Assembly: GCA_015523605.1 (NCBI GenBank)
Contig: WAKC01000043.1
Location: 1-47,338, forward strand
Reading direction: 5' to 3'
DNA: 47,338 bases
Source of the DNA: Candidatus Geothermarchaeota archaeon
Lineage (GTDB): Archaea; Thermoproteota; Nitrososphaeria; Geothermarchaeales; JDFR-13
Shown: piece by piece, positions 23,653 through 32,552 of the stretch
Position numbering within the stretch: the first letter of the stretch is position 1
Layout of the letters: every line of letters starts with the position of its first letter
Notes under the pieces: generated by a model
Databases searched by the model: none
Told to the model about the DNA's origin: nothing
What the model saw: the letters and a program-made list of their open reading frames with translations, nothing else
Translations under genes and position numbers: made by a program

Positions 23653-25926
23653 ATGAAACGCATATCTATAGGCCTAATTCTAATCATCGTCCTAGTTCTC
23701 CCCCTCCTCCCAATATACAGTGCATCTGAAGTCGGTGCTCTAGACCCTATCCACATGTTATATCCCAAAGTAGCTTCACCAGCTGTCGTCAATCCAGGAG
23801 ATACTCTGCAGATTGGTCTATCTTCCAAGTCAGAGATTTCGATTGTTCAGGTTAATGCATCGATGGTTTATGATGATGGAGGTAAACTCGGATTTGTAAA
23901 TAGACCTCTAGAGATCATTAATGTCAATGCATCAATGGAAGGACCGTTATATCTATACAAGATAGATGTAAAGATACCCGATGACATGATAGATGGTCTA
24001 TACTCCATCCTTGTTAAATATGAAGTTCAAGGAGGCTCCTCAGAATTATTTGAGGAGACGGATGCATTATGGGTGAATAGTAAGATTATGGATAGCATCA
24101 CCATTATGCAGGTCTCAGACGTACATATAGGGTTTGAGTATGAGTCCAACCAGAGACTTATAACAGCCCTGCTTATGTCTAGACTGCTGAATCCAAAGCC
24201 GGATCTTATAGTCTCTACGGGTGACAATACTGATAGAGCTGCAAATCTAGAGGCTATAAAACTCCGTGAGTTGCTCAGTACCTTCGGTTTGGGAAAGCCG
24301 AAACTATTTGCACCGGGAAATCATGATTCTAGGACAAAAGCTTATGAGCAACATGTTGGAGAGAGGTATTACTATAGGGTTATAGGGAAAAACTTCCTAT
24401 TTGTCGCTATTGATACTGGTAACGCTGGAATGATTACTTATGAGCAGTTCCTATGGTTGAAGGAAGTTCTCCAAAAGTATTCAAACCTAACCAAAATATT
24501 GTATTTCCACCATCCCATATGGGGCTATGAGGTTCAGGGTAATGTGAGTTATTCAGGTGATGTTAGGCAAAATGATTTGTATGGTAACTGGAGAAGTAAT
24601 ATGGAGTTGACTAAGCAGACCCTAGACCTTATAGTATCCTATAAAGTAAGCCTCGTATTATCAGGTCATATACATGCAGATAGGACTGTTACCATGTCAT
24701 ACGAGGGAGGGACGACATATTTCATCACGACAACGACTCTTGGAGCTAGTAGACCGGATTATAACGGCTTGAGACTGATAACTCTATATACAAATGGTAG
24801 TGTAAAGCTTCATAATATTCCTCCCTGGGCTACATTCAAGAAGGTCCCTAACTCCATACCTATCCAGTATCTCGAAGACTTTAAATATGGCCTTGATAGG
24901 CGAGGATTCCCCGGTAAACCAATATTTAGAGGGGTTATATCGGAGGATGGTGATAGTCTATCCATATCTATGAGGATAATGAGCTGGCTATCATTGGAAG
25001 GTAGACTACTCCTACCTCTGAAGACGGATAGGGATATAGAGAGTTATACTCTCTTCACATCGCTCTCTGAAAAATCTTCTTCACAGCTAGTCGACAAGGC
25101 AAGGTTTAGGGGGACCAATTATTTCCTAGTCGATGCCGTTGTCAATGCCAGTGGTAACCTAATATTCAGTCTATCCTACTTCCAAGATACGGAGCCACCA
25201 AGTCTTTCTGTAGCATATATCAATCCTGAGGATCCAGCGCCTAATGTACCGGTAACCATATACTTTGAAGCTTCTGATAGTGGATGGGGTGTATACAAAG
25301 TACCTGTGAAGGTTACGGTTGAGTATGAAGGTAGTAGGGAAGTAAGGATGGAGGAAGCAGTATTCACCGGGTCATTATATGTATTAAGTCTAGATGGTTT
25401 CAGCGGCGGTACCAAACTATATATCTCGCCTTCTGCCATAGATTTTGCACTGAACTATGTGAATTTAAGTGAGTTCATGATAGAGATTAAGACTCCAAAG
25501 GAAGAAGTATATATCCCAGATCTGAAGGTTACATCCGTAGATGTCTCCAGAGAAACTATTGAGTTAGGTGATTCAGTGGAGATCTCGATCGAAGTGTCAA
25601 ACCTAGGTAATGCCAGTGGAGAACTTACTGTGGAGGTTTTGATAAATGGTGATGTATTCAATGCGACCGTCATTACACTCGAACCGGGAATGTCCACCAG
25701 CTATACTCTAACTTTCCAGCCCGAATCACCAGGAAGTTATGTTATAGAGGTTGACGGCTACTCATTAACAGTAAATGTTGAGGAGCCCATGCCTTCAGAG
25801 CCGCAGGAGCCTATTGAGAAACCTAGCGAAACCGGCCCTCCCAATTCGATGGTATATCTAGTTGGTGTTGTAGCTCTCATAGTAATAGTGTCTCTAATAG
25901 CATTCATAATAATGAGGCGTAGATAG
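23653..25926 (+). CDS. Secreted, membrane-anchored calcineurin-like metallophosphoesterase with CARDB-like domain
   Basis: A 757-residue surface enzyme. A signal peptide (residues 1-24) leads into an N-terminal beta domain (to about 145). The metallophosphoesterase domain follows with its dinuclear-metal motifs in order: QVSDVHIG, STGDNTD, APGNHDS, FHHPIWG and LSGHIHAD. A second beta-domain region precedes a CARDB-like domain (PDLKVTSVDVS to YSLTVNVEEP), a Pro/Glu linker and a C-terminal helix with an RRR stop (VYLVGVVALIVIVSLIAFII). It would cleave phosphate esters outside the cell. It lies 37 bp after the ABC ATPase on the same strand, so joint expression and function are likely. Confidence 0.88.
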   Translation: MKRISIGLILIIVLVLPLLPIYSASEVGALDPIHMLYPKVASPAVVNPGDTLQIGLSSKSEISIVQVNASMVYDDGGKLGFVNRPLEIINVNASMEGPLYLYKIDVKIPDDMIDGLYSILVKYEVQGGSSELFEETDALWVNSKIMDSITIMQVSDVHIGFEYESNQRLITALLMSRLLNPKPDLIVSTGDNTDRAANLEAIKLRELLSTFGLGKPKLFAPGNHDSRTKAYEQHVGERYYYRVIGKNFLFVAIDTGNAGMITYEQFLWLKEVLQKYSNLTKILYFHHPIWGYEVQGNVSYSGDVRQNDLYGNWRSNMELTKQTLDLIVSYKVSLVLSGHIHADRTVTMSYEGGTTYFITTTTLGASRPDYNGLRLITLYTNGSVKLHNIPPWATFKKVPNSIPIQYLEDFKYGLDRRGFPGKPIFRGVISEDGDSLSISMRIMSWLSLEGRLLLPLKTDRDIESYTLFTSLSEKSSSQLVDKARFRGTNYFLVDAVVNASGNLIFSLSYFQDTEPPSLSVAYINPEDPAPNVPVTIYFEASDSGWGVYKVPVKVTVEYEGSREVRMEEAVFTGSLYVLSLDGFSGGTKLYISPSAIDFALNYVNLSEFMIEIKTPKEEVYIPDLKVTSVDVSRETIELGDSVEISIEVSNLGNASGELTVEVLINGDVFNATVITLEPGMSTSYTLTFQPESPGSYVIEVDGYSLTVNVEEPMPSEPQEPIEKPSETGPPNSMVYLVGVVALIVIVSLIAFIIMRRR

Positions 25927-25940
25927 TCACCCCCCAATCT

Positions 25941-25954
25941 TTCTTTTTTATTTT
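25941..25954 (+). terminator. T-rich tract after the metallophosphoesterase gene
   Basis: ttcttttttatttt lies 15 nt past the stop codon with no hairpin, the form of many archaeal intrinsic terminators. It would end the transporter/phosphoesterase transcript. Confidence 0.45.
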
Positions 25955-26039
25955 AAAATTGATATAGATCGTTCCACATTGTTCCACCGCGTTCTTTAAA
26001 TTATAGGTCTGCATAGCCATCCTACGGTGAAACCTTATA

Positions 26040-26714
26040 ATGGCGGGCTGGAAGGCTCTAGCAATAATTTCGATAATAGCTCTCCAAATAATGCTTATCT
26101 ATCCATATATCTCAGGACCTGCAGGCGCTATATTCACAAATATAGCCAGTTCAATAGGCTTAAGCGGTGAGAACGACAGTATCAAATCTGATGTGTCATC
26201 GGGGGATTTGTATGAGTATAGAGCAGAGATAATCATGTATAGAGATAGACTATCTTCGCTCTTAGAGGGAGGTATGGTTCCACCTTCCATAGCTACTGAG
26301 GTGAGAAGCCTAATTGATACATTGACGGATGAGAAAATAAGTAAGATGAATATATACGAATTGAAGATGGCTGAGGAGGAGATGGAGTACTACCTCAAAA
26401 TTTTAGGTTTATATGAATCTAACAATTGTGAGGACTATTGTTATAAATCAATGGATGTAGACTCCTTAAGGTACAAGATATATGAGGCGTTGGATGAAGC
26501 CGCTGAATATAGGGCAAAGGCAAAACTATACAGTTTAGAGTCTGCTAATGAGAAGTTGGAGAGAGCTGAGCAACTACTTAATGAGGCTTTGAACATGATA
26601 AACACTGGAGATGTAGATTTGACAATCATCAGGGCAGCATGGGGTAGATACTTCGAGGCTAAGATACTTATAGAGTCTGTTGAACATCAAATAGAATATT
26701 TATACGATGAATAG
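26040..26714 (+). CDS. Exported helical protein of unknown function
   Basis: A 224-residue protein I do not recognise. Residues 5-30 form a signal peptide or anchor (ALAIISIIALQIMLIYPYI). The rest is predicted almost entirely helical and charged, with long amphipathic stretches (YRAKAKLYSLESANEKLERA) that could form a helical bundle. A close cysteine pair (NNCEDYC) may form a disulfide, consistent with an extracytoplasmic location. A GGTGA sequence lies nine bases before the ATG. It may belong with the preceding surface proteins, but no direct link is visible. Confidence 0.6.
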   Translation: MAGWKALAIISIIALQIMLIYPYISGPAGAIFTNIASSIGLSGENDSIKSDVSSGDLYEYRAEIIMYRDRLSSLLEGGMVPPSIATEVRSLIDTLTDEKISKMNIYELKMAEEEMEYYLKILGLYESNNCEDYCYKSMDVDSLRYKIYEALDEAAEYRAKAKLYSLESANEKLERAEQLLNEALNMINTGDVDLTIIRAAWGRYFEAKILIESVEHQIEYLYDE

Positions 26715-26770
26715 CCACTAGAGACTCAGCCCCACCTAACTTTTTATCTATAAATATTTAGGTCTTGCTA

Positions 26771-27370
26771 CTATATAGTCTTCTCTCTTTTCAATAAGAA
26801 TAACCCTACCCTTGTGGGTATTATGTTGACTTTCCATCCCTCCTGTCTAGCTTTATCTATAAATTCTTTAGGAGGTGCTGGTATGAATGCATTATGGAAC
26901 AACACTATGGTCTTATCGTGTGATACCCTCCCTAGTTTCTCCAAGGCCTCTATATATCTATTTTTGTTTATGTCTACGAAGATGAAGTCATATTTATCGT
27001 TAAGACTGTTTATAAACTGGATTGCGTCATCAACAATCACATTATACCTCGTCTTTAAAGGTTTGACATCCTCCAGTATTTGTCTCAAGAGTCTCGCCCT
27101 ATCCCCGTCCATCTCCACCGCCGTTAAATAAGTATTTTCTACACTCATGTCTTCTAAGGCATATAATATCCAGAGGGTTGAATATCCAACTCCCGAGCCG
27201 AGTTCTAAAGCCCTATAGACCTCTCCAGTCTCTGAGTTTGTGATGAGTGTGTATATGGCTATGCCATCTTCAAAACCGATGTTTGGAATGTATAGATCCT
27301 GTGAATTTTTATCTGCCTTATAGATATATTGGAATCGTCTCCTCCATTTGGATGATATATTTGAGACCAT
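26771..27370 (-). CDS. Class I SAM-dependent O-methyltransferase-like protein
   Basis: A 199-residue Rossmann-fold methyltransferase resembling the O-methyltransferase/class I catechol family. Motif I is ALELGSGVGYSTLWIL, motif II TAVEMDGDRARLL, then VIVDDAIQFI, the post-II acid motif YDFIFVDINKNRY and TIVLFHNAF. The substrate is not evident, and the metal-binding residues of true catechol methyltransferases are only partly matched. It is probably cytosolic and stands as a single gene divergent from the cyclo-ligase-like gene. Confidence 0.75.
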   Translation of the reverse strand: MVSNISSKWRRRFQYIYKADKNSQDLYIPNIGFEDGIAIYTLITNSETGEVYRALELGSGVGYSTLWILYALEDMSVENTYLTAVEMDGDRARLLRQILEDVKPLKTRYNVIVDDAIQFINSLNDKYDFIFVDINKNRYIEALEKLGRVSHDKTIVLFHNAFIPAPPKEFIDKARQEGWKVNIIPTRVGLFLLKREKTI

Positions 27371-27456
27371 AGCTGTTCAATAAGTATATCTTTTTACATT
27401 GAATTATCCATTGGTATATAGAGGGACGGTAAGTTTTGGATAGGAGCTGTAGAGTG

Positions 27457-28176
27457 ATGAATATTAATCGGGAGGCTAAGGATAGGATAAGAGAAGAAGT
27501 ATATAGGAGATTGGAGGAGGCAGGTGTCGCCAGACCTCCTCTACCGATTAGAGGGAGGATACCCAATTTTGTTGGTGCTGATAGGGCTGCTGAGAAGCTT
27601 ATGGAGCTAGAGGGATTTGTAGATGCCAGTGTATTAAAGGTTAACCCAGACAGTCCTCAGAGGCCCGTCAGATATTTGGCTCTAAGGATGGGTAAGAAAG
27701 TTGTGATGCCAACCCCAAGGATTAAAAAGGGATTTCTACTGTTAAATCCCGATACCATCCGGAACTATGCATTCGCATCTACCATTAAAGGTGCGTTTCG
27801 ACTTGGTAGAATTGTAGAGGTTGAGGAACTGCCACATATCGATTTTATTGTGGAAGGGTCGGTAGCGGTCTCTCCCGATGGTATGCGTCTCGGAAAGGGA
27901 GAGGGTTATGCGGAGCTTGAATATGCAATTCTCTTAGAGGCGGGTAAAATCGATTATGACGTAGAGATAGCCACGACGGTTCATGACCTCCAAATAGTTG
28001 AATCCATCCCTAGGGATGATTATGACGTCTCTATAGACTATATTGTAACCCCTACCCAGATAATCAAATGTAGTTCGTTTTTTAGGCCCAGAGGTATACT
28101 CTGGGATAGACTGGATGAGGATAAGATCATGGAAATACCTATTTTAAAGCGTCTATGGATGCTCAGGAAAAAGTAA
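27457..28176 (+). CDS. 5-formyltetrahydrofolate cyclo-ligase-like protein
   Basis: A 239-residue member of the 5-FCL/MTHFS fold, which in bacteria and eukaryotes converts 5-formyl-THF to methenyl-THF with ATP. Supporting segments are the basic N-terminal helix (AKDRIREEVYRRLE), VVMPTPRIKKGFLLL, the glycine-rich RLGKGEGYAELEY and the late ATTVHDLQIVE. Archaeal homologues are divergent and some may act on other pterins or in thiamine-related chemistry, so the reaction is not certain. The tracked start is a TTG at 27436; the ATG at 27457 sits about 40 nt after a ggtatatag TATA element and is preferred. Confidence 0.78.
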   Translation: MNINREAKDRIREEVYRRLEEAGVARPPLPIRGRIPNFVGADRAAEKLMELEGFVDASVLKVNPDSPQRPVRYLALRMGKKVVMPTPRIKKGFLLLNPDTIRNYAFASTIKGAFRLGRIVEVEELPHIDFIVEGSVAVSPDGMRLGKGEGYAELEYAILLEAGKIDYDVEIATTVHDLQIVESIPRDDYDVSIDYIVTPTQIIKCSSFFRPRGILWDRLDEDKIMEIPILKRLWMLRKK

Positions 28177-28252
28177 TGCATAAATATATACATGTAATGT
28201 TAAGCATGTAATCCTCATAAACTATAGATGTATACTACTTTAAGGTGATAAT

Positions 28253-29437
28253 ATGGATAGAAGGAAGTTTATCACCTTAGTCGGTGGCGGCGTTATCGCT
28301 GTAGCAGCTGGATACTTCCTCTACCAGAACTTCCTCGGAGGAGCCCCCACTAGGGAGAGGAAGCTCTCCCTATATTCATGGGAAGAAGAGATCTTCTTCG
28401 ACCCTCCAATCACCTATGAAGGTAAAGAATATGATAACATTGTAGACCTCTTTAAACAGTTTTATCCAGAGATTGAACTTACGACATCCTATTATGGAGA
28501 TCAGGATAAGATGACTGCCGACCTCCTAGCCGGGAAGAAGGTTGACGTTATAGCTCCCTGTGTCGACTATATCCCGGTACTCTATGAAAATGATTTGCTT
28601 GAGGAGATTGATACCGGGATGATGGAGAACTGGAATAAGATGTTCTCAGTCCTCAGGGATGTCACAGGGGTAAAGATAGATGGAAAGGTTGTATTTATAC
28701 CGACAAACTATGGTACAGAGGCTATAAACTATAGGAGGGACTTGTTCGATCAGAATGGCCTTGAATATCCGGAGAGCTGGCTTGACTTCTTCCAGCCTTG
28801 GAACCTAGGCTTCGACAAGCTGGACAATAAGAAGCGTATCTTGATGCCTGATGACTATAAAATTGGTATTGCTATGGCCGCATTAGCCCTTGGTTATAAC
28901 TTAGACGCTAATAATGATGGTCTTTGGGAGTTGACTGATGAACAGCTCCAAAATTGTAAGGAGCTATTGATAGAGCAGAAGCCGTATGTCCTTAAATATA
29001 GTGAGGAAGTCGATTCTGACATGCCTAATCTAATGGCTAATGGAGACATATTCATGAGCCTGGGATGGGCTCCTGAGACGTTGGAGCTTCAGGATGAAGG
29101 ATATGATGTAGTCTATCTCCTTCCAGAGGAGGGACCTCTGGTATTCCTGTGTGGAAACTCGATTGTAAAGGGTACCGAGAATTATGAAGATGCTATTAAG
29201 CTTGTTGACTTCTACGCTGGGCCAATAATCCAGAGATATTTCGCTGAAGAATATTGGTATGGAATATCCAATGAAGAGGTTGTAAACCAGTTAAAGGAGG
29301 ATGATCCAGAGCTTGTAGAATCTCTACTTCTTGATAAGCCTATGGAGGCTCTTGGTAAGGGTCACTTTGAATATCCATTTGCAGAGGGTCAGGAGGAGCT
29401 CTGGAGTCAGGTGTGGGAGGAGGTGTTATCAGCATAG
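28253..29437 (+). CDS. potD: Spermidine/putrescine-type ABC substrate-binding protein (PotD-like), Tat-like signal
   Basis: A 394-residue extracellular binding protein. The N terminus MDRRKFITLVGGGVIAVAAG has the twin arginines and hydrophobic core of a Tat signal. The mature part reads LSLYSWEEEIF, then TSYYGDQDKMTADLLAGKKVDVIAP, typical of PotD, with FIPTNYGTEAINYRRDLFD at the hinge. Genes for ATPase and two permeases follow in PotABC order. The ligand is probably a polyamine or another small cation, but some family members bind different compounds. A GGTGATA ribosome-binding site precedes the ATG. Confidence 0.87.
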   Translation: MDRRKFITLVGGGVIAVAAGYFLYQNFLGGAPTRERKLSLYSWEEEIFFDPPITYEGKEYDNIVDLFKQFYPEIELTTSYYGDQDKMTADLLAGKKVDVIAPCVDYIPVLYENDLLEEIDTGMMENWNKMFSVLRDVTGVKIDGKVVFIPTNYGTEAINYRRDLFDQNGLEYPESWLDFFQPWNLGFDKLDNKKRILMPDDYKIGIAMAALALGYNLDANNDGLWELTDEQLQNCKELLIEQKPYVLKYSEEVDSDMPNLMANGDIFMSLGWAPETLELQDEGYDVVYLLPEEGPLVFLCGNSIVKGTENYEDAIKLVDFYAGPIIQRYFAEEYWYGISNEEVVNQLKEDDPELVESLLLDKPMEALGKGHFEYPFAEGQEELWSQVWEEVLSA

Positions 29438-29455
29438 CATGGATAGTTATAACCT

Positions 29456-29476
29456 CCTTTTTTATACATATTTTTC
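29456..29476 (+). promoter_or_regulatory. T-tract terminator overlapping the TATA box of potA
   Basis: ccttttttatacatattttt follows the potD stop by about 18 nt. The T run can end potD transcripts, and tttatacat lies about 28 nt before the potA ATG at 29493, the spacing of a leaderless promoter. This would allow binding protein and membrane components to be expressed at different levels. Confidence 0.45.
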
Positions 29477-29492
29477 TAATTAAAGTGTGTTA

Positions 29493-30572
29493 ATGTCTAA
29501 GGATATCGTTCTTAGAGTGGTTGATATCTGGAAGAGGTTTGGGCAGGTTGAGGCTTTAAAGGGTGTTTCGCTTGATGTCTATAGAGGTGAGCTCCTAGTT
29601 CTCCTGGGGCCAAGTGGCTCTGGGAAATCCACTCTCTTAAGGATTATAGCCGGCCTTGAATATCCGACCTCAGGCAAGATATATATTGATGGGGAGGATA
29701 TCACAGACCTTCCTCCATATAAAAGAGATACTAGCATGATTTTCCAGCATTTAGCTCTGTTTCCCCACATGACTGTATATGATAATGTGGCTTACGGCCT
29801 CAAAATAAGGGGTATCCCTAAGGATGAGATTGATAGGAGGGTAGATGAGGTTTTGGAGCTAGTCCGTATTAGACATCTCAAGGATAGAAAGGTTACACAA
29901 CTCTCTGGAGGTCAACAACAGCGTGTAGCTATTGCAAGATCGCTTATATTACATCCAAAGATCTTGCTACTCGATGAGCCGCTGGGAGCCCTTGATCTAA
30001 AGCTTAGGAAGGAGCTACATATTGAGCTCAGACGGATTCATCAGGAGGTGGGGAATACCTGGATATTTGTTACACATGACCAGGAGGAGGCTTTGACTCT
30101 GGCGGATAGGATTGGGGTGATGAATGATGGTAAACTTATACAGATAGGTGATAAATGGGATGTCTATGAACAGCCTAAGACTAGGTTTGTAGCTGAATTC
30201 ATCGGCGAGACCAATATATTCGAATGTAGGGTGGTTGAGGTATATGGGGATAGGGTTTATGCAGAGTGGAGAGGCTTGAAACTAGGGGTTAAAACAGATA
30301 GGGAGGTGAAACCCGGTGAGTCCATGTATCTAAGTGTAAGACCTGAGTATATAGGGCTCTCGAAGGATAAGCCTTCCAATGAAGGTTATAACATCTTCCA
30401 TGGTATGATTACTGATGAAGTCTTTAGAGGCTCCTATGTAATGTATTCTATAAAGCTGGATAATGGTGAGATGGTTAAGGTTACAGTGTTATCTAAGGAT
30501 GCAGAGTATGACCCTGGAGATGAAATATATCTATATTGGAGGGTTGATAAGGGGGTGCCTCTTAAAGAGTGA
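29493..30572 (+). CDS. potA: Spermidine/putrescine-type ABC transporter ATP-binding protein
   Basis: A 359-residue ATPase with Walker A GPSGSGKST, Q-loop MIFQHLALFPHMT, signature LSGGQQQRVAIARSL, Walker B ILLLDEPLGALD and H-loop FVTHDQEEA, followed by a C-terminal TOBE-like domain. It energises the permease pair encoded downstream; the first permease starts within its stop codon (GTGA). The tracked start (GTG 29487) adds two residues; ATG 29493 fits the promoter better. Confidence 0.93.
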   Translation: MSKDIVLRVVDIWKRFGQVEALKGVSLDVYRGELLVLLGPSGSGKSTLLRIIAGLEYPTSGKIYIDGEDITDLPPYKRDTSMIFQHLALFPHMTVYDNVAYGLKIRGIPKDEIDRRVDEVLELVRIRHLKDRKVTQLSGGQQQRVAIARSLILHPKILLLDEPLGALDLKLRKELHIELRRIHQEVGNTWIFVTHDQEEALTLADRIGVMNDGKLIQIGDKWDVYEQPKTRFVAEFIGETNIFECRVVEVYGDRVYAEWRGLKLGVKTDREVKPGESMYLSVRPEYIGLSKDKPSNEGYNIFHGMITDEVFRGSYVMYSIKLDNGEMVKVTVLSKDAEYDPGDEIYLYWRVDKGVPLKE

Positions 30573-31432
30573 AGACGGAGGTTGATGTTAAAAGAATAAG
30601 AATGTTCATATCGAATATACCGAGTATCCTCTACATCTTAATACTCTTCTATATCCCAATAGTTATACTACTGGCTATCAGCTTTACACCTCCCAGGAAG
30701 TTCATAGTTGAATGGGTATTCACACTCGAGAACTATGTGAATGTATTTACAAATCCGAATTATTATAGGATTTTATTGAACACTTTCTGGATAGTTATTG
30801 TGGCCACTATTATGCTTATTATAATTGGTTTCCCCATAGCCTATTACCTAGCTAGGATGAACCGTAGATTAGGGGCTAAGATCCTTTACTTCCTGATTAT
30901 ACCGGTCGAGATAAATTATTTAATTAGGGTATATGCATGGAAGGTTATCCTGGGTGAGAACGGTTTTCTAAATCTACTACTTATATCCCTAGGGATTATT
31001 GAGAAGCCTCTAACAATCTTCTTCTATAGTTGGGTTGCAGTAGTTATTGTCTTGATACATGAATGGCTCCCTTATGTCATAGTGCCTTTCTATGTTAACC
31101 TCGTCGGGATATCAGATGAGATTTATGATGCTGCTATGGATTTAGGGGCTACCCGGTTACAGATCTTTAGAACTATTACACTCCCACTTGTCAAGCCAGC
31201 CATATTAACTATAGTATTCCTAGTCACTATACCCTCACTCGGTGAATTCGCAATACCTTACCTTGTAGGTGGCCAGAGTGGTATTATGCTGGGTGTCCTG
31301 ATAGATAGATATTTAAGTGGGTTCCAGTTGGCTATTGGAGCTGCTCTAAGCTTCTTCCTCCTTGTGATTACCCTGATACTCTCGATGATAATGATTAAGA
31401 TATTTGGTTATGAAGCTCTCTATACGAGGTGA
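30569..31432 (+). CDS. potB: Spermidine/putrescine-type ABC permease 1
   Basis: A 287-residue permease with about six helices. The EAA loop is DAAMDLGATRLQIFRTITLPL near residue 190, and the N-terminal periplasmic-like loop (TLENYVNVFTNPNYYRILLNT) is typical of PotB/PotC. It starts with GTG overlapping the potA stop by four bases (GTGA), so translation is coupled. It pairs with the next gene product to form the membrane channel. Confidence 0.92.
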   Translation: MKTEVDVKRIRMFISNIPSILYILILFYIPIVILLAISFTPPRKFIVEWVFTLENYVNVFTNPNYYRILLNTFWIVIVATIMLIIIGFPIAYYLARMNRRLGAKILYFLIIPVEINYLIRVYAWKVILGENGFLNLLLISLGIIEKPLTIFFYSWVAVVIVLIHEWLPYVIVPFYVNLVGISDEIYDAAMDLGATRLQIFRTITLPLVKPAILTIVFLVTIPSLGEFAIPYLVGGQSGIMLGVLIDRYLSGFQLAIGAALSFFLLVITLILSMIMIKIFGYEALYTR

Positions 31433-31436
31433 GGGG

Positions 31437-32234
31437 ATGGTGAAGTATGACAGGTTGATACGGTTGGTCCTCTCGGGATACACAATATTTACGATAGCAT
31501 TCTTCATATACCTCCCAATAGCGGTTATATATATCTATAGTGTGAACGATACCCCCTACTTTATACCTGAGTGGAGGGGGTTCACCCTTGAATGGTTTAT
31601 GGCGGCCTTTAGGAGGAGAGACCTTATCAACTCATTATACAACAGTGTATTGATAGCTATATTTGTTACAGCAGTGTCTATGGCTATAGCTATACCCCCT
31701 TCATTCTATATAGTGAGGAGTAGAGGGAGGATAAAGAATATCTTCCTCCTGTATATGATGATTCCATTTGTCATTCCATGGATAATCATTGGTATCTCAT
31801 CATACATATTCTATTGGTATATTGGAATGCCTAAGAGTCTCTTGACAGCCGCCCTCTCACATATAGTGTATAGTATCCCTCTTGTAGTAACACTCTTAGC
31901 ACCTAGGCTATACACTATGGATCCGGATATAGAGAATGCGAGTATGGATCTAGGGGCAGACCCCATCCAGACATTTAGATATATCGTTTTTCCACAGATC
32001 TTCCCGGCTATGCTCTCAGCAGCGGTTATAACGTTTGCATGGAGCTTCGACAATTTTATAATCAGCTATTATACATTGGGTGACGAGCTTACATGGCCTG
32101 TATGGGTCTTCAGTATATTGGGGAAAGTACCTAGGATAATGCCTGTTATAAATGCGGTATCAGTAATTATAATTACAGTCTCTTCAATTGCACTATATAT
32201 AGTGGTTAAGAAGGGATTGGTGAGACTGATTTAG
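31437..32234 (+). CDS. potC: Spermidine/putrescine-type ABC permease 2
   Basis: A 265-residue permease with about six helices and EAA loop NASMDLGADPIQTFRYIVFPQ. The tracked start at 31404 overlaps potB by 29 bases. The ATG at 31437 directly follows the ribosome-binding sequence GAGGTGAGGGG that spans the potB stop, so it is the better start. It is the last gene of the Pot operon, facing the acidic small ORF on the other strand. Confidence 0.92.
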   Translation: MVKYDRLIRLVLSGYTIFTIAFFIYLPIAVIYIYSVNDTPYFIPEWRGFTLEWFMAAFRRRDLINSLYNSVLIAIFVTAVSMAIAIPPSFYIVRSRGRIKNIFLLYMMIPFVIPWIIIGISSYIFYWYIGMPKSLLTAALSHIVYSIPLVVTLLAPRLYTMDPDIENASMDLGADPIQTFRYIVFPQIFPAMLSAAVITFAWSFDNFIISYYTLGDELTWPVWVFSILGKVPRIMPVINAVSVIIITVSSIALYIVVKKGLVRLI

Positions 32235-32278
32235 AGTGTTGATGGTTTAGAGTTAAAAATTATGTAAAAATGGGGCTT

Positions 32279-32431
32279 CTATACTTCTTCCTCCTCCTCG
32301 AACTCCTCTTCAAGCTCTTCTAAATCCTCTAGATCCTCAAGGTCTTCCAGCTCCTCAAGATCTTCTATGTCATCCCACTCCTCCTCAAAGTCTTCTTCAA
32401 AGTCTTCCTCCCATTCCTCCTCATACCTCAT
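32279..32431 (-). CDS. 50-residue highly acidic protein
   Basis: This small ORF is too short for the track. From ATG 32431 it reads MRYEEEWEEDFEEDFEEEWD, then LEELEDLEDLEDLEELEE, and ends in EEEEEV before TAG at 32279. More than two thirds of its residues are Glu or Asp, with evenly spaced Leu, Phe and Trp that could form a short coiled coil or amphipathic helix. A GAGGTG ribosome-binding site lies about five bases upstream of the ATG. It is convergent with potC and divergent from the KaiC-like gene. Possible roles include binding a basic partner such as a chromatin or ribosomal protein; no family is recognised. Confidence 0.65.
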   Translation of the reverse strand: MRYEEEWEEDFEEDFEEEWDDIEDLEELEDLEDLEDLEELEEEFEEEEEV

Positions 32432-32552
32432 AGTCCCACCTCAAAACAAATATTTCAATTATCCTTTATGGGAATGGGTATATAAACTTTTATTAAATGA
32501 ATATATCCATTTTTGAATATTGGGCTTATCCCCGATATGGGGTGTGAGATCT

